Source of the DNA: Pseudomonas fluorescens
GTDB taxonomy: Bacteria > Pseudomonadota > Gammaproteobacteria > Pseudomonadales > Pseudomonadaceae
Length of the DNA stretch: 64,000 bases
NCBI RefSeq assembly: GCF_902497625.1
Contig: NZ_CABVGX010000023.1
Coordinates: 1 to 64,000 of the forward strand
Direction: 5' to 3'
The translations under genes and the position numbers were made by a program. Shown here piece after piece: positions 62,874-64,000 of this stretch (position 1 is its first letter; each line of letters begins with the position of its first letter). The notes beneath the pieces are model-generated. The model saw nothing but the letters and a program-made list of their open reading frames with translations, did not search any database and was not told the DNA's origin.

Positions 62874-63896
62874 TCAATTTACCGGATTGGTTTTGTTCAG
62901 CCAGTCGAGCAAAGCGGCGTGGAATTTCGCCGGTTCTTCCATCTGCGGTGCGTGGCCCATGCCGGGGAATTCGACCAGAGTCGATTGCGCAATCAGCTTG
63001 GCCACCTGCTTGCCGAGCACCTCGTAATGGCCGATTTTCGCCTTCACTTCCGGCGGCGCAATGTCCTTGCCGATGGCGGTGGTGTCGGATGTGCCGATCA
63101 GCAACAGCGTCGGGACTTTCAGGTCCTTGAACTCGTAGTAGACCGGCTGTGTGAAGATCATGTCGTAGATCAGCGCCGAGTTCCAGGCGACCTGCTTCTT
63201 GCCGGGGCCGTTGCTCAAACCGGCGAGCATGTCCACCCAACGATCGAATTCAGGCTTCCAGCGGCCGTCGTAATAGGTGGTGCGCTCATAATCGCGAATG
63301 CCTTGGGCGGTAACCTTCAGCTCCCGTTCATACCATTGATCCACGGTGCGATACGGTACGCCGAGAGCTTTCCAGTCTTCAAGGCCGATAGGATTGACCA
63401 AGGCCAGTTGTTCGACCTGATCGGGGTATTGCAGCGCATAGCGGGTGGCGAGCATGCCGCCGGTGGAATGCCCGAGGAGGCTGGCTTTCTGGATGCCGAG
63501 CGCCTTGAGCAGTTGCTGGGTATTGGTCGCCAGCTGCTGGAAGCTGTACTGATAATGTTCCGGTTTGCTTGAGGTGCAGAAGCCGATCTGATCCGGTGCA
63601 ATGACGCGGTAACCGGCGTCGCTCAAGGCCTTGATCGAGGTGTCCCAAGTGGCACCGCAAAAATTCTTGCCATGCATCAACACGACGCTGCGCCCGTTCG
63701 CCTTGCCGTTGGCGGCGACGTCCATGTAACCCATCTGCAGGGATTTGCCCTGCGACTCGAAGGCGAAATGCTTGACCGTATACGGATACTCGAAACCTTG
63801 CAGCTCTGGACCATATTCCGGACCTTCAGCTGCCAGGGCGGGCAGGGCGGCGGTCAACAGCAGACCGGGCAACCAACGGGAAAGTGTCAACGACAT
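62874..63896 (-). CDS. Secreted alpha/beta hydrolase
   Basis: The 340-residue protein has a signal peptide (MSLTLSRWLPGLLLTAALPALA) and an alpha/beta-hydrolase fold. The nucleophile elbow is LLGHSTGGMLA; the oxyanion region is LMHGKNFCGATWD; the catalytic His is in GMGHAPQME; and an Asp follows LLLIGTSDTT. It is probably a periplasmic or exported esterase or hydrolase of unknown substrate. No gene is seen in the last 104 bases of the window. Confidence 0.88.
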   Translation of the reverse strand: MSLTLSRWLPGLLLTAALPALAAEGPEYGPELQGFEYPYTVKHFAFESQGKSLQMGYMDVAANGKANGRSVVLMHGKNFCGATWDTSIKALSDAGYRVIAPDQIGFCTSSKPEHYQYSFQQLATNTQQLLKALGIQKASLLGHSTGGMLATRYALQYPDQVEQLALVNPIGLEDWKALGVPYRTVDQWYERELKVTAQGIRDYERTTYYDGRWKPEFDRWVDMLAGLSNGPGKKQVAWNSALIYDMIFTQPVYYEFKDLKVPTLLLIGTSDTTAIGKDIAPPEVKAKIGHYEVLGKQVAKLIAQSTLVEFPGMGHAPQMEEPAKFHAALLDWLNKTNPVN

Positions 63897-64000
63897 AGAA
63901 GAACTCCGTAGGAAATCCGCCGATCGTGGATCGGCGTGATTAGGGTGACATTAAACACAGGCAATCGAGCGGGCTGATGGTTCATCCCATCCAGCCCAGT

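Noticed and set aside
61959..63572. A 537-codon plus-strand frame across the dehydrogenase and hydrolase genes
   Set aside because: It spans two well-recognised minus-strand genes and their gap; no coherent protein features.

Overview
The window looks like a core-chromosome segment of a Pseudomonas from the P. fluorescens group. This is inferred from gene content and from the many GTAGCAGCTGCCG-type and GGGAGC-type REP palindromes between genes. Typical genes are benABCD/catBCA with benR and catR, an MvaT-type nucleoid protein, hpd, galU, gor, ahpC/ahpF, modABC, ada/alkB, kgu genes and DNA ligase D. No ribosomal RNA, CRISPR array or complete transposable element is seen.

Layout. 1-6.2 kb: end of a DUF533 protein, then a coupled run of iron-containing redox enzyme, HemK-like methyltransferase and LigD. 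6.5-7.9 kb: a polysaccharide-deacetylase lipoprotein and a 121-bp tandem REP array. 8.0-17.1 kb: a complete benzoate-to-muconolactone region. catR is divergent from catBCA across a palindromic operator. benR is followed by a 280-bp tandem repeat carrying copies of its own 3' end. A two-site BenR promoter then leads to benABCD. 17.1-23.5 kb: Nudix hydrolase, small hypothetical genes, an Rrf2 regulator divergent from a flavoprotein dehydrogenase, tRNA-Cys, tRNA-Leu and topoisomerase IB. 23.6-26.2 kb: modABC behind a ModE-type box. 26.3-28.9 kb: an alkylation-repair run (2OG oxygenase, alkB, ada) whose Ada lacks three of four zinc cysteines. 29-31 kb: small lipoproteins and hypothetical proteins. 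31.3-38.2 kb: galU, gor, a KfrA-like gene divergent from a tyrosine recombinase, ahpC, ahpF. 38.3-44.2 kb: gloA, a DUF4946 protein, mvaT-like, an EAL phosphodiesterase, hpd, rarD.

44.6-53.7 kb is the most damaged part. A chaperone-usher fimbrial operon has a frameshifted usher. Next to it is a wrecked 2-ketogluconate (kgu) locus: kguT lacks its C-terminus and runs into an Rhs-like C-terminal fragment; kguK reads on through a REP pair; kguE and ptxS survive only as fused fragments; and a short fibronectin-III-like fragment lies on the opposite strand. The strain has probably lost this 2-ketogluconate route, unless intact copies lie elsewhere.

53.8-64 kb: a DUF1345 membrane protein, an RND efflux pump (permease plus adaptor) divergent from an RstAB-like two-component system, a small secreted protein, a D-2-hydroxyacid dehydrogenase and a secreted alpha/beta hydrolase.

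The best leads are the KfrA/recombinase pair with repeated GGTA/TACC sites, which resembles the TnpT/TnpS resolution module of Tn4651-type transposons but has no transposase nearby; the zinc-ligand-deficient Ada; the layered wreckage of the kgu locus; and three readable operators (BenR, CatR-type, ModE-type). All homology statements come from reading translated sequence, not from searches.
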